Shown here: in pieces, positions 43,083 through 51,060 of the stretch
Position numbering within the stretch: the stretch's first letter is position 1
Layout: each line of letters starts with the position of its first letter
NCBI GenBank assembly: GCA_958295935.1
Contig: OY282385.1
Span: forward strand, 2,273,545 to 2,337,544
Length of the DNA: 64,000 nt
Direction: 5' to 3'
From: an uncultured Dehalococcoidia bacterium
Lineage (GTDB): Bacteria > Chloroflexota > Dehalococcoidia > Lucifugimonadales > Lucifugimonadaceae
Notes under the pieces: generated by a model
Databases searched by the model: none
What the model was told of the DNA's origin: nothing
Seen by the model: only the letters and a program-made list of their open reading frames with translations
Translations under genes and position numbers: made by a program

Positions 43083-44405
43083 CTATGGCGTTGGCGCCAA
43101 CGGCGTGGACGGGTTCGGAATCTCCGAGGGCTGCGGCTGCCCGGCCGGCTCGGCGTGGTGTACGGGCGGTTCGGGTCGTGTCGCGGCCAGTACCAGTAAG
43201 CCCCCCAGTAGGGAGGCGCCTGCCAGAGCTATGAAGGCCCAGCGATAGGTTTGCTGTACGTCGAAGACGTAGCCCGCTAGAAATGGGGCGGCCATCATTC
43301 CCGCGTACATGGGCATTGAGGATATCCCGAGTATCGCTCCGTAGTGCCGCCCGCCAAAGTACTCGCCCCGCATCGCGTGAAGCAGCGGAGTTCTGGCCCC
43401 GTACCCTATGCTCCACACCACCGCGAAGGCGATGGTCGCAAGGTAGTTTCCGGCAAATGCCAGCAGGACCATACCCATAGCCTGGCACACCGTCAGAGCG
43501 GCGACAGGCACTCTCTTGTCGATTCCGTCTCCACACCACCCCCCGAGTATCTGAAATCCTAGCGAGAGCGCGGCCATGATGGGCAGGATCGAGGAGGCCG
43601 TCAGATCGCTCAGCCCGACTTCTGGCCCGGTGAGATGCTGGAACAGGTGAGCGGAGATTGCGGCTACCGAGAGGTTAAGCATCCCGTGGGCCAGGGCCAT
43701 CGCCCAGAAAGCGCGTGTGCGCAGGGCCTCTCCCGCGCTGAAGTCCCTGGTCGGCCCTGTCCTGAACTTGCGCTGTCGTTCTGAAGGGACGCGGGGGTTG
43801 TGGCCGCTCGCGGGAGTTTTGCCAAGTACGCGGGCCAGTATTGGGGCTATGGAGACCGCCGCGATCCCGAAGACCATCATTGTGGGTCTCCATCCGTAGG
43901 CAGAGATTCCCCATGCCACCAGAGGCACTCCGAAACCGGCGACGCTGCTCCCTGCGATTACGATGGCCCCGCCCGTGGCCCTACGGTGCGGGAGCCAGGC
44001 GTTTACCGCAGCCATCGAGGGCGTGAATCCGCCGAAGCTGAAGCCGGTTGAGAACATCAGAAATGCCAGGTAGTAGGAGACCGGGCCCGCCACCTGTGAG
44101 AAGGCGATGAGGCCGGCGCCGCCCATGAGAAATCCTGCCAGCGCCATACGGCCCGCTCCGAACCGATCTGTAAAGATGCCTTCCAGCGGCCCTAGCATCG
44201 CCCCGCTGAACCATCCAAAGGATGCAACCCCTGTGGTCAGGCTACGGCTCCAGCCAAACTCCTCTTCTACCGCGTCGAAGATAATGCTGGACGCTTGAAA
44301 AGTTGGGACCGAGTTCACGGACATGTTGGCCGCGCCCGCGCCCGCCACGCGCCACCCGTAGGGGATGCTGCTCAAACGCTGTCTCATGCCTGCTGCAAAG
44401 TTCAT
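43083..44405 (-). CDS. MFS transporter
   Basis: A 440-residue major facilitator protein with about 12 TM helices. The N-half has FGWFSGAMLGPLEGIFTDRFGAGR, here the loop 2-3 motif GIFTDRFGAGRM, and the C-half has GGWCGDGIDKRVPVAAL at the equivalent position. The overall pattern with SIIFDAVEEEFGWSRSLTTG near TM1 resembles the monocarboxylate/oxalate-type (OFA/MCT-like) MFS proteins. Substrate unknown. The cytoplasmic C-tail is Pro-rich. It ends the leftward gene block; the ABC transporter operon starts on the other strand beyond a 0.45-kb gap. Confidence 0.88.
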   Translation of the reverse strand: MNFAAGMRQRLSSIPYGWRVAGAGAANMSVNSVPTFQASSIIFDAVEEEFGWSRSLTTGVASFGWFSGAMLGPLEGIFTDRFGAGRMALAGFLMGGAGLIAFSQVAGPVSYYLAFLMFSTGFSFGGFTPSMAAVNAWLPHRRATGGAIVIAGSSVAGFGVPLVAWGISAYGWRPTMMVFGIAAVSIAPILARVLGKTPASGHNPRVPSERQRKFRTGPTRDFSAGEALRTRAFWAMALAHGMLNLSVAAISAHLFQHLTGPEVGLSDLTASSILPIMAALSLGFQILGGWCGDGIDKRVPVAALTVCQAMGMVLLAFAGNYLATIAFAVVWSIGYGARTPLLHAMRGEYFGGRHYGAILGISSMPMYAGMMAAPFLAGYVFDVQQTYRWAFIALAGASLLGGLLVLAATRPEPPVHHAEPAGQPQPSEIPNPSTPLAPTP

Positions 44406-44561
44406 TGCACTACCTTTGAAGAGCGTCCATCGGTCTTCACTCGCCCAGACGACGAGCGACTTTTTGCAGTTCTTTCTGACTTCAGTCTTCGCCCGATAGG
44501 GATGTCAGGGAGAGCAACCCCTTCTCCCATGCATTAGCCGCGCAGAGACGCGGCCAGTTGG

Positions 44562-44581
44562 ATTCCGGCTTTCGCCGGGGT
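44562..44581. repeat. short palindromic intergenic element
   Basis: ATTCCGGCTTTCGCCGGGGT, with CCGGC and GCCGG arms, is of the same kind as the element at 16708-16727. Confidence 0.45.
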
Positions 44582-44742
44582 GATGGAGTGAGAAGAAAAA
44601 GGCGGGCCAAGCGTGCATTCCGCAGCTGCTATCAGGGCCTTCATCGATGGTCCAAAGGCCTGTTCGGCAGACTGCTTCACAGGCCCGGAGAGTATTTGAT
44701 GCTTAGGGGTTAGATAAGGATTCGGGCTTGGGACGCGATATT

Positions 44743-44773
44743 TTGACTAAGGCAATCCATGTGACATTATTAT
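44743..44773 (+). promoter_or_regulatory. candidate promoter of the ABC transporter operon
   Basis: TTGACT at 44743-44748 and TATTAT at 44768-44773 are separated by 19 bases (17 if ATTATT is taken as the -10). It points toward the ABC ATPase gene about 80 bases downstream, in the most AT-rich part of the gap. Confidence 0.45.
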
Positions 44774-44849
44774 GTTGGCAGGCCAAGAACAGACCCGGCG
44801 GTGTGGAAAAACCCGTCAAGCAGCGCGATAAGGCATCCGGGGGGTACTC

Positions 44850-45866
44850 ATAGCTTCACAAAAACGGGATAGACCCAATCAGTTTGGGTCAGGCCCGGCC
44901 ATCTCCGTAGACAACATTTTCAAGTCTTACGGGAGCGTCCGGGCTCTTGAAGGCGTGAGCCTGGAGGTTGAGAAGGGCACGGTTCTGGGCCTGCTGGGGC
45001 CTAACGGCGCCGGCAAGACCACTTTGGTAAGGATCTTGACTACCTTGCTGATGCCGGACGCGGGTCGCGCCACGGTGATGGGCTATGACGTGGTAAAGCA
45101 GGCTGCGGAATTGAGGTCCGTCATAGGTTTGGCCGGCCAGAGCGCAGCAGTAGACGATTACCTCACGGGCCGTGAGAATCTGGAAATGGTCGGTCGGCTG
45201 TACCGCATGGGCCGTCGGGAGAGCCGCAAGCGCGCCGCTGAGTTGCTGGAGCAGTTCTCTCTGACAGAGGCTGGAGACCGCCGAACATCCACCTATTCAG
45301 GCGGTATGCGCAGACGCTTGGACCTTTCCCTTAGCCTGGTTGCCAAGCCTCCTACGCTGTTTCTGGACGAGCCTACCACGGGCCTAGACCCTCGCAGCAG
45401 GATCGATCTTTGGAACGTCATTCGAGGTTTGGTCGATGATGGCGCTACGGTCCTGCTGACGACCCAGTACATGGAGGAGGCCGACCGCCTGGCGGACAAT
45501 ATCGTGGTCATAGACCTTGGCGGAATCATTGCGCAGGGAACTGCTGCGGAACTGAAGGCGACCGCGGGAAATGAGAACCTCACCATCCAGCTTGTGCACC
45601 GCTCTCAATTTTCGGAGGCCGTCGAGGCTCTGGAGCGTTCCGGTTGCGGAAGGCCCCAGGGAGAGCCGGAAACGGGCCGTATCACCGTGATGGTTTCAGA
45701 CGGTTCCGCTGCACTTGGCCGGGTGGTGCGTGAATTCGATACCGCCAGCATCCAGTTCTCCGATCTGTCCTTGAAAGAACCGACCCTGGATGACGTCTTC
45801 CTGGCCCTTACCGGTCGTACGGCTGAAATTGCAGAGGCGGAGAGTCAGGTTGATGCACAGGTTTAA
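44850..45866 (+). CDS. ABC-2 type transporter ATP-binding protein (DrrA-like)
   Basis: An ATPase of about 338 residues of the daunorubicin-resistance type. It has Walker A GLLGPNGAGKTT, the Q-loop GLAGQSAAVDDYLTGRENL, signature TYSGGMRRRLDL, Walker B TLFLDEPTTGLDPRSR and the H-loop region replaced by TTQYMEEADRLAD, as usual for DrrA. A DUF4162-like C-terminal extension follows. The first strands (ISVDNIFKSYGSVRALEGVSL) lie upstream of the nearest GTG (44955), so translation must start earlier, yet the open frame back to TAA 44829 has no ATG, GTG, TTG or CTG. ATA 44850 follows GGGGGG at a fair distance and is my best guess; ATC 44835 is the other candidate. It pairs with the downstream permease. 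Confidence 0.85.
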   Translation: MASQKRDRPNQFGSGPAISVDNIFKSYGSVRALEGVSLEVEKGTVLGLLGPNGAGKTTLVRILTTLLMPDAGRATVMGYDVVKQAAELRSVIGLAGQSAAVDDYLTGRENLEMVGRLYRMGRRESRKRAAELLEQFSLTEAGDRRTSTYSGGMRRRLDLSLSLVAKPPTLFLDEPTTGLDPRSRIDLWNVIRGLVDDGATVLLTTQYMEEADRLADNIVVIDLGGIIAQGTAAELKATAGNENLTIQLVHRSQFSEAVEALERSGCGRPQGEPETGRITVMVSDGSAALGRVVREFDTASIQFSDLSLKEPTLDDVFLALTGRTAEIAEAESQVDAQV

Positions 45867-45895
45867 GGGGAGGTCCCTGGTGGAGCTTGGGGAGT

Positions 45896-46669
45896 ATGAA
45901 TACTATGTTGAATGAGATGCGCTGGGCGGTGTCCGACACTGCGGTCATGACCTGGCGCAACGTCCTTCGCTACCGACGTTCTCCCGACCTGCTGATCTTT
46001 TCGACCATCCAGCCGGTGATGTTCGTGCTGCTATTCGTTTACGTGTTCGGGGGCGCGATCCGTTCCGGAGGTCTCAACTACGTTGATTTCTTGCTTCCCG
46101 GGATTCTGGTGCAGACGACCCTGTTCGGTTCCACCCAAACGGGCGTGGGTCTAGCCGAGGATTTGCAGAAGGGGATGATAGACCGATACAAGTCCCTCCC
46201 CATGGCTCGCCTCGCTGTGGTGGCCGGGCGCATCTTTTCGGACGTGATCAGAAACGTCTTCGTCGTCATGTTGATGATCGGCGTTGGTCTGGCGATCGGG
46301 TTCCGGTTTCAGGGCGGGATTACCGGGTTCGCCTTGCCCGGGGTCGTCGTTCTGTTTGGCTTCGCCTTCTCATGGATGATGGCCATGAGCGGGGTCAGCG
46401 CGAAATCGGTGGAGGCATCCCAGGCTTTCAGTTTCATGTTTATATTCCCGGTAACCTTCCTCAGTTCGACTTTCGTGCCAGTGGAGACCATGCCTGGGTG
46501 GCTGCAACCGGTCGCAGAGTACAATCCCGTTACCGCAGCGGTGAATACTGCTCGCAGCCTTGCTCACGGCGGGGAGGTCTGGGGATGGATGTGGCGCATG
46601 CTCGCGTGGACGCTGGGCATACTGGTGGTGTTCGTTCCTCTGACGGTGACCCGCTATCGCAAGGTATAG
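45896..46669 (+). CDS. ABC-2 type transporter permease (DrrB-like)
   Basis: About 257 residues with six TM helices. Blocks include LLIFSTIQPVMFVLLFVYVFGG, here IQPVMFVLLFVYVFGG, then FLLPGILVQTTLFGSTQTG, and VETMPGWLQPVAEYNPVTAAV, typical of the ABC-2 family that exports drugs or glycolipids. The start is uncertain (TTG 45887, ATG 45896 or ATG 45905). It lies 20-30 bases after the ATPase gene, and the two should form a heteromeric exporter. Substrate unknown. Confidence 0.88.
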   Translation: MNTMLNEMRWAVSDTAVMTWRNVLRYRRSPDLLIFSTIQPVMFVLLFVYVFGGAIRSGGLNYVDFLLPGILVQTTLFGSTQTGVGLAEDLQKGMIDRYKSLPMARLAVVAGRIFSDVIRNVFVVMLMIGVGLAIGFRFQGGITGFALPGVVVLFGFAFSWMMAMSGVSAKSVEASQAFSFMFIFPVTFLSSTFVPVETMPGWLQPVAEYNPVTAAVNTARSLAHGGEVWGWMWRMLAWTLGILVVFVPLTVTRYRKV

Positions 46670-46827
46670 CGCGTCCGGCTCCCATCTGGACGCCTTGAGA
46701 GTTGGGGAGTTGTCGATATCGCAGCGCCAGCGCGGGCCTGCAGGGGAGGTGTCGGGTTTCACGGACAGGCGGTGCGCTGCGGTTTTTTCTCCGGCGCGGC
46801 CTGGAGGGTGACTGGCGTAATGTTTTC

Positions 46828-47985
46828 ATGATCATCTCGACTTCAGAGAAGGTAGCGTCTTTCCGGCAGAGCCTTTCCGGGTGCGCCTACGTTGCGGTGG
46901 ACACCGAGTTTCTGTGGGAAAAGACCTACCGGCCTACTCTCTGTCTCATACAGATAGCCGGGGGCCGTGAGGCCGCTGCGATAGACGTACTGGCGCCCGG
47001 AGTGGACCTGTCTCCCATATACGGCCTGCTGGTCGATCCCGGAATACTGAAGGTTTTCCACTCCGCTTCGCAGGACCTGGAGATTCTGTACGGCGTATCC
47101 GGTTACGTCCCGGGGCCGGTTTTCGATACTCAGATCGCTGCTACCGTCTGCGGGTACGGAGAGCAACCGTCTTACGCGCATCTCGTGCAAGAAATTTTGG
47201 GTGTCAAACTGGACAAGTCCGCGCAGCATACCGACTGGTCACTGCGCCCGCTTGACAAGTCCCAGATCGAGTACGCGATCAAAGACGTTCTGCACCTGGG
47301 CCCTGTGTACGAGGTTTTGGATCGCCGTCTCTCGGAGTCGGGCCGTAGAGATTGGGTTGTCGAGGACATGGCTAGGTTGGAGGACGAGGGCGCTTACCGG
47401 AATGACCCCCGTAGCGCTTGGCGGAAGGTGCGCATGCGCCGTCCCACTCGCAGGGCTCTGGCCATACTCAGAGAGATGGCGGAGTGGCGGGAAAAGACGG
47501 CTATGAGACGCAACCTCCCCCGGCCGTGGGTGATGAAGGACGGGGCCCTTTCCGAAATTGCGTTGAATGCGCCTGAGAGCCCCGAACGGTTGGCTCGTGT
47601 TCGTGACCTGCCCCGAGGCTTCAGCCATCGTAGGGACGCGCGGGACGTTTTAGACGCTGTAAAGCGTGCGCTGGCCTTGCCTCCCGATGAATGGCCTGAA
47701 CTTAAGAAGACGACGGGCGGACTTGGCGGCAGTGACACGGAGGTCGCGCTGTTACACGCTCTCTTGAAGCTGCGCTGCGAGGAGCACGGAGTGGCGCAAA
47801 GGATGGTGGCAAGCCGTAATGACCTCGCCCGTTTGGCATCCGGCGACCTCGATGACGTCAAGTCGGTTCGCGGCTGGCGTCGGGCAGTATTCGGGGAAGA
47901 CGCGTTGGCCCTGATGGAAGGAAAGATCGCTCTCACTCGCGTCCGCGGTGAAGTGAGGGCGGTGAGGGAGTTGGGACGGGATTGA
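46828..47985 (+). CDS. rnd: ribonuclease D
   Basis: A 385-residue 3'-5' exoribonuclease for tRNA maturation. DEDDy residues are visible: VAVDTEFLWEKTYRP (D, E), HSASQDLEILYG (D) and YAIKDVLHLGPVY (Y and D). Two HRDC domains follow (about 205-290 and 300-380), for example RALAILREMAEWRE. ATG 46828 is the first in-frame ATG; its ribosome-binding site is weak. Length matches RNase D. It may follow the ABC transporter operon by read-through and is convergent with the iPGM-like gene. Confidence 0.9.
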   Translation: MIISTSEKVASFRQSLSGCAYVAVDTEFLWEKTYRPTLCLIQIAGGREAAAIDVLAPGVDLSPIYGLLVDPGILKVFHSASQDLEILYGVSGYVPGPVFDTQIAATVCGYGEQPSYAHLVQEILGVKLDKSAQHTDWSLRPLDKSQIEYAIKDVLHLGPVYEVLDRRLSESGRRDWVVEDMARLEDEGAYRNDPRSAWRKVRMRRPTRRALAILREMAEWREKTAMRRNLPRPWVMKDGALSEIALNAPESPERLARVRDLPRGFSHRRDARDVLDAVKRALALPPDEWPELKKTTGGLGGSDTEVALLHALLKLRCEEHGVAQRMVASRNDLARLASGDLDDVKSVRGWRRAVFGEDALALMEGKIALTRVRGEVRAVRELGRD

Positions 47986-48002
47986 GGGGCGGGCAGCGCG
48001 GA

Positions 48003-50012
48003 TCATGCGATTAGCGACCGGCCTGTGTATCGTTCTTCGTAGTGGTTTTCGGCGAGCGGCCTGAAGGCGTCGGCGAGCCGGTCGCCGGCTCCGAGGAGGT
48101 GAGCGACGGTCCAACTGAGGTCGAAAAGTCGGGCCTGGAAAGTGGATCTCCGGGCCGGTTTGTATGACCCTATGGGCGGAGCCGCGGTGGTCAGTACGTC
48201 GTTGGCGCTGTGAGCCGGTCCGTCGTCCTCGATATTTCCGTGATCCGCAGTGACAATGACGCTCCAGCCATGACGCTTGGCCTGCACGACCATCTTCTCG
48301 ATGGCCTCGTCGGTGGCCTCACAGGCGCGTACCGCCTCATCGAATCTGTCCGGCAGCAGGTGGCCCAGCATGTCCGGAGCGGACAGGTTGCAGCAGATGA
48401 GCTTGTACCGTCCTCCGGCCAATCGTTCTGTCACGGTCTCCGCTACTTCGGCGTTCCGCATCTGCGGCGTTGCGTGGAAGTCCGTGTCGGAGAGTATTCC
48501 CTCAGTCTCGCCTGCCGAAGGGACGATGACCCTGTCTTCGACGTTGGGGCCGGACGGTTCTTCGCGCCTGCCTCTCAGGAAGTAGCCCATGTGTGGGGCC
48601 TTGATGCTCTCGGCTGCCAGCAGGTACTTTTCGCCGGGCATGAGTTGCGTCCATAGGCGCAGAAGGTTTTCCGGGTGAGGCCGAGCCGGGAAGGCCACGG
48701 AAACGCCGTGGCTTGAGGCGAAGACGGGGTGATATTCGGCGATTCCGCAGATGTGTAGGCCGGGCAGAGGCTTTAGCCAGTCCATGTTCCAGTTCCTGCC
48801 GCGCTTTTCGACCTCCTGCCGGAGAAACTCTTTGGCGCCACAGAGGGCAGCGATCTTGGAGCGCTGGCGGTCGGAGCGGAAGTTGAGGTTTACGAATGAC
48901 TGGCCCGGCTCGACGGTTCTGATGAGTCCTCCGAGGTTTCTGACGGCGATCGGCGGTACGTCCTGGTCCGTAGCGCCGTTGCGATGGGCCGCTGCCACGG
49001 CCCGACGCACTCCGTCGAAACCGTCCACCTGCAGCCCTAGGCCGTCAGTCATCAGCAGGTGGTCCGCTCGTGCGTTAACCTCCCGGTAGTCCCGATCCAT
49101 ACCTGTGGATCTCCCTACGACCCAGGCCAGGCTCTCGGCCGCGGAATATCTTTGCAGCAGGTTTTCCAGCCTGTCGAGGTATCCCGGCCCCCCTGGCTCG
49201 CCTTCCAGCGACGCCCTAGGCGGAGAGTCTCGTCCGTCCAGTATGGCCTGCATCCGCACTTGTTCCGGAGGGATGCGCATCTCTTCAAAGACTAGGCGGA
49301 CGAATGCCTCGAGGTGGTTCCATGCGCTGTGCACTCTGCCGTCTCCGCCGTGTACCCCGGAGAGCATGAAGGTGAAGTTGAGGGCGCGCCCGGGCTTTGA
49401 GCCGTGCCGGATAGCATCGATCAGCGCGCGGTTTTGGAACCACTCCCCGGTTGTGATCGAGGCGGATATCTGTAGCGGCAGTTGGGGGGCCATGACGAGG
49501 TTGCCGATTTGCTGGTGCCCTGTCTCGGAGTTGCCCTGAACAGGTGGGTCGAGAGACTCGAAACCCGCCCAATCTCCGGCGGCGCTGGTCGGCATTGTCA
49601 GATTTTGGTTTCTCAGGTCGTCCAGGAACGGGGTGTCTGCCGTCCAAGGGACGAGGCGCAATGTGCGGGCCGCGCGCCGGATGGACACGCGGGCGCGGTG
49701 GAGGGGAGCCGTGGCCGCGGGGCTTTGGACCACGGCGCGGATCGCGTCGAGGAGCGCGGTCGCTGAGTCGAGGGGAGTCTCTTCTGCCAGGGCCTCTGCG
49801 TGGACCGGATAGAGCGACGTGAGAGCGAGGTCGTGTGCGCTTGTGGTGAGACTTGGAAAGGATTGCAGGGCCTCTTGAGCGGCGGCTTCAATGGCTCGGC
49901 GGTCCGGATCTGCTATGTCCTGCCACGCCGCTTCCGCGACCTGTCGACAGCGCGGTCTGTTCACGCCGGCCCCGTCGATCACGATCAGTAGAACTCCGCG
50001 GCTCAGTCCCAC
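48003..50012 (-). CDS. divergent, long iPGM-like phosphoglycerate mutase
   Basis: A 669-residue alkaline-phosphatase-superfamily protein resembling cofactor-independent phosphoglycerate mutase. Matches are LLIVIDGAG (metal Asp), GNSETGHQQIGN with the catalytic Ser at 162, FMLSGVHGGDGRVHSAWNHL, AILDGRDSPP, VVGRSTGMDRD, VNLNFRSDR and VTADHGNIED. The standard enzyme has the Ser near residue 62 and about 510-550 residues in total; here about 100 extra residues (20-120) lie between the first metal site and the Ser. It is probably a mutase or related phosphotransferase, but its role could differ. It starts with GTG and overlaps the DUF192 gene by ten bases. Confidence 0.75.
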   Translation of the reverse strand: MGLSRGVLLIVIDGAGVNRPRCRQVAEAAWQDIADPDRRAIEAAAQEALQSFPSLTTSAHDLALTSLYPVHAEALAEETPLDSATALLDAIRAVVQSPAATAPLHRARVSIRRAARTLRLVPWTADTPFLDDLRNQNLTMPTSAAGDWAGFESLDPPVQGNSETGHQQIGNLVMAPQLPLQISASITTGEWFQNRALIDAIRHGSKPGRALNFTFMLSGVHGGDGRVHSAWNHLEAFVRLVFEEMRIPPEQVRMQAILDGRDSPPRASLEGEPGGPGYLDRLENLLQRYSAAESLAWVVGRSTGMDRDYREVNARADHLLMTDGLGLQVDGFDGVRRAVAAAHRNGATDQDVPPIAVRNLGGLIRTVEPGQSFVNLNFRSDRQRSKIAALCGAKEFLRQEVEKRGRNWNMDWLKPLPGLHICGIAEYHPVFASSHGVSVAFPARPHPENLLRLWTQLMPGEKYLLAAESIKAPHMGYFLRGRREEPSGPNVEDRVIVPSAGETEGILSDTDFHATPQMRNAEVAETVTERLAGGRYKLICCNLSAPDMLGHLLPDRFDEAVRACEATDEAIEKMVVQAKRHGWSVIVTADHGNIEDDGPAHSANDVLTTAAPPIGSYKPARRSTFQARLFDLSWTVAHLLGAGDRLADAFRPLAENHYEERYTGRSLIA

Positions 50013-50932
50013 GATACGGTTACCTCGTCAGTCTGTTGCACGTTGAGGCCCAGGCGTTGGAGCCAGCCAGCCGGCAGTTCGAGGGCTGCCGTGTACTTTT
50101 GGGATTCATCGGGCGGCCGCACGGCGTCGGTGATACAGCGAACCGTCCAATCATTATCCGTTTCCTGCGTCTGTCTGGTGCAGGGCGCCATGGGCGAACT
50201 CCATATTACGCGGCCATCCTGGTCGATGAAGAGAATGTCCAGCGGGGTATAGGTGTTATACATCCAGAATTGGCCATGGCTGGGCTGTTGAAAGAGGAAC
50301 AGCATTCCGGCGCCGTCGGGCGCGGATTCTCGGCACATCATTCCCTGCGCCCTCTGGGTCTGTGTGGACGCCACCTCGGCTTGGACCAGCACGTTTCCCC
50401 CGGGCCACGCCAGTCTTACCTCTTTTGCGTCGAACGGCGTTTTGTCGATGGAGGCGCAGTCAGGATTGTCCACCCACGCTATTTCCTTTCGGGCAAGGTT
50501 GGTAGGAGACTGTAATGGAGATGGTTTGTCAGGCGCGGGGGACGGCGTACCGGTTTCATGCGTAGCTGGGTCGGGCTTTGCGGTTGCGGTCGCATGTAAG
50601 GGGGTGGGGGACTGCGCCGGAGATGTTTTATCAGGCACGGGGGACGGCGTATCGGTTTCATGCGTAGCTGGGTCGGGCTTTGCGGTTGCGGTCACATGTA
50701 TGGGGGCGGGGAACTGCGCCGGAGATGTTTTATCGGGCGCGGGGGACGGCGTATCGGTTTTGTGCGTAGCTGAGTCGGACTTTGCCGTTTTGGGCTGGCT
50801 CTCTGCAGTCTTTGGTTGGCCCGATTGTGTAACGATAAACGCTGGATCGGGATCGGAGTCTCTATCGCCGGAGCAGGCGGCGAGGATGGTAAACCCTGCG
50901 ATGGCGATCAAGGTTGCGATAGAAAGTCTCAT
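50003..50932 (-). CDS. DUF192 lipoprotein with Thr/Pro repeat linker
   Basis: A 309-residue lipoprotein: signal peptide then lipobox LAAC at about 17-20. Residues about 40-145 form a disordered linker with three imperfect 34-residue repeats (AKPDPATHETDTPSP). The C-terminal DUF192 domain follows with TQRAQGMMCRESAPDGAGML and FWMYNTYTPLDILFIDQDG. DUF192 proteins are small beta-barrels of unknown role, often exported. It is cotranscribed with the iPGM-like gene downstream, which it overlaps by ten bases. Exposed at the cell surface by inference. Confidence 0.85.
   Translation of the reverse strand: MRLSIATLIAIAGFTILAACSGDRDSDPDPAFIVTQSGQPKTAESQPKTAKSDSATHKTDTPSPAPDKTSPAQFPAPIHVTATAKPDPATHETDTPSPVPDKTSPAQSPTPLHATATAKPDPATHETGTPSPAPDKPSPLQSPTNLARKEIAWVDNPDCASIDKTPFDAKEVRLAWPGGNVLVQAEVASTQTQRAQGMMCRESAPDGAGMLFLFQQPSHGQFWMYNTYTPLDILFIDQDGRVIWSSPMAPCTRQTQETDNDWTVRCITDAVRPPDESQKYTAALELPAGWLQRLGLNVQQTDEVTVSWD
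50535..50800. repeat. 102-bp tandem repeat coding for the DUF192 linker
   Basis: The word GCGTAGCTG(G/A)GTCGG(G/A)CTTTG recurs about every 102 bases (near 50563, 50665, 50766). Copies one and two are nearly identical; the third has diverged. It encodes the Thr/Pro-rich linker repeats. Confidence 0.75.
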
Positions 50933-51060
50933 GTAGCGTCAATGGTAATCGACCCAATTGGGCGGCGTAGGTGCGGCCCGGCCGGGCAGGCTGGAACGCC
51001 GGTTCAGTGAGTCCTCGACCTTCACCGGCGCGGGCGAGGCGTGAGCGCGGGCGAGGCTCT

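Larger units (their letters stand above)
44406..44849. other. gene-free divergent region, candidate origin/promoter region
   Basis: No gene is convincing here. It separates the leftward MFS gene from the rightward ABC operon. It holds a short palindrome at 44562-44581, an AT-rich patch around 44735-44775 and a DnaA-box-like word TGTGGAAAA at 44802-44810 (complement TTTTCCACA). Strand composition changes sign in this general area of the window. Confidence 0.45.

Noticed and set aside
44802-44810. DnaA-box cluster proving an origin
   Set aside because: Only a single 9-mer match was found by eye, so the origin idea rests on strand composition instead.
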